Source: Candidatus Woesearchaeota archaeon
GTDB lineage: Archaea > Nanobdellota > Nanobdellia > SCGC-AAA011-G17 > GW2011-AR20
Length of the DNA: 13,261 bases
NCBI GenBank assembly: GCA_018302725.1
Contig: JAGVZJ010000002.1
Coordinates: 1-13,261, forward strand
Direction: 5' to 3'
Below the pieces are notes generated by a model, which saw only the letters and a program-made list of their open reading frames with translations, did no database searches and was not told the DNA's origin. The translations under genes and the position numbers were made by a program. Below, piece by piece: positions 12,645 through 13,261 of this stretch; the stretch's first letter is position 1, and each line of letters begins with the position of its first letter.

Positions 12645-13261
12645 GATTATTTTAGCTCCGCAATCAACAGTTCTGCCTTCTTTATCCTTGCTAGGATTGA
12701 CTTCCACTAAATCAACTCTTCTTAAGTTCCTTATTTTGCTAAATCTTTGAAGAAAAAACAACAGTTCTCTGATACTTAAACCACCGGTCTCTGGATAGCC
12801 TGTTCCCGGTGCAAAAGCAGGATCCAGAACATCTATATCTATGCTCAGATATAAATCTGAAAACCCTAAAGCAATCTCCATCACATCCTCAGCAGTTTCT
12901 TTAAATCCATTTTCAAAAATACTTTTCATGGAAATGCATTTTATCTTGTTGTCCTTAATAAATCTTAATTCATTTTTACTGAAGCTTCTAACTCCCACCA
13001 GAACAACATTTTCTTTTTTCACACTTTTTTCTTCAATTAATTTTCTTAAATAAGATTCATGGTCCACTGTCTTAGTTCCGACTTCTAGGTCAGGATGTGC
13101 GTCAAATATTATTATTCCCTTGTCACTTCCTTTCATTCCTCTAAAACAGGGGTAAGTGGTAGAATGGTCCCCTCCAATGAAAATATCTCCTTGCTCTTTC
13201 TCTATATTCTCAAAGGTTAAGTCAAAGTTATTTTTATCCACTTTAACTTCAGAAACATCAA
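12630..13261 (-). CDS. speB: Arginase/agmatinase family ureohydrolase, partial (N-terminus beyond window)
   Basis: About 209 C-terminal residues are present, and the frame is open to the right edge. An internal GTG at 13241 should not be taken as the start. The Mn-binding motifs of ureohydrolases are all there in order: IGGDHS, DAHPDL, SIDIDVLDPAFAPGTGYPETGG and DLVEVNPSKD. These supply the His/Asp ligands of the two-metal site. In archaea such enzymes are usually agmatinases, releasing urea from agmatine to make putrescine for polyamine synthesis. Arginase or formiminoglutamase activity cannot be excluded from these motifs. The last ~70 nt of the usual substrate-deciding N-terminal region, and everything before it, are missing. 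The 3' end overlaps the convergent 96-aa gene by 15 nt. Confidence 0.85.
   Translation of the reverse strand, partial: DVSEVKVDKNNFDLTFENIEKEQGDIFIGGDHSTTYPCFRGMKGSDKGIIIFDAHPDLEVGTKTVDHESYLRKLIEEKSVKKENVVLVGVRSFSKNELRFIKDNKIKCISMKSIFENGFKETAEDVMEIALGFSDLYLSIDIDVLDPAFAPGTGYPETGGLSIRELLFFLQRFSKIRNLRRVDLVEVNPSKDKEGRTVDCGAKIISTFF

Overview
The window looks like a compact, AT-rich archaeal chromosome segment, most likely from a DPANN-type lineage such as the Woesearchaeota/Pacearchaeota (inference from gene content; no rRNA is present). Supporting signs are archaeal TATA boxes 25-27 nt before start codons with almost no leader, genes that overlap or abut, and archaeal families: a FlaI/FlaJ-type secretion ATPase and membrane platform, a Hef helicase and nuclease, a TraB/PrgY protein, a PRC-barrel protein and ThpR.

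Region 1 (1-6990) is a surface/secretion-type locus. On the minus strand lie the start of a FlaJ/TadC-like membrane platform gene (1-302) and, upstream of it, its ATPase (304-3962). The ATPase gene is interrupted twice. A 503-residue LAGLIDADG intein sits in the Walker B motif. About 30 nt before the intein, 35-45 expected codons are missing at a frame-changing junction that reads like a deletion between short direct repeats. Divergently, on the plus strand, are two coiled-coil proteins (4041-4971) that resemble archaellum ArlC/D-type cytosolic components. They converge on three tandem paralogous five-helix membrane proteins (4972-6679, minus) and a PRC-barrel protein (6712-6990, minus). No pilin gene is visible.

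Region 2 (7036-8688) holds a TraB/PrgY-family protein overlapping a membrane protein that looks like a site-2-protease fold without its catalytic residues, then a small convergent membrane protein.

Region 3 (8731-10874) holds Hef as two overlapping ORFs, a superfamily 2 helicase and an ERCC4 nuclease with helix-hairpin-helix motifs. The overlap contains an A8 run in the A_AAA_AAA phase that would fuse them by a -1 frameshift.

Region 4 (10856-13261) holds an unrecognised 127-aa protein, a DUF192 lipoprotein translationally coupled to ThpR, an unrecognised 96-aa protein, and a partial arginase/agmatinase that runs off the right edge.

There is no gene-free stretch longer than 100 nt, and I saw no tRNA, rRNA, CRISPR array or insertion sequence.
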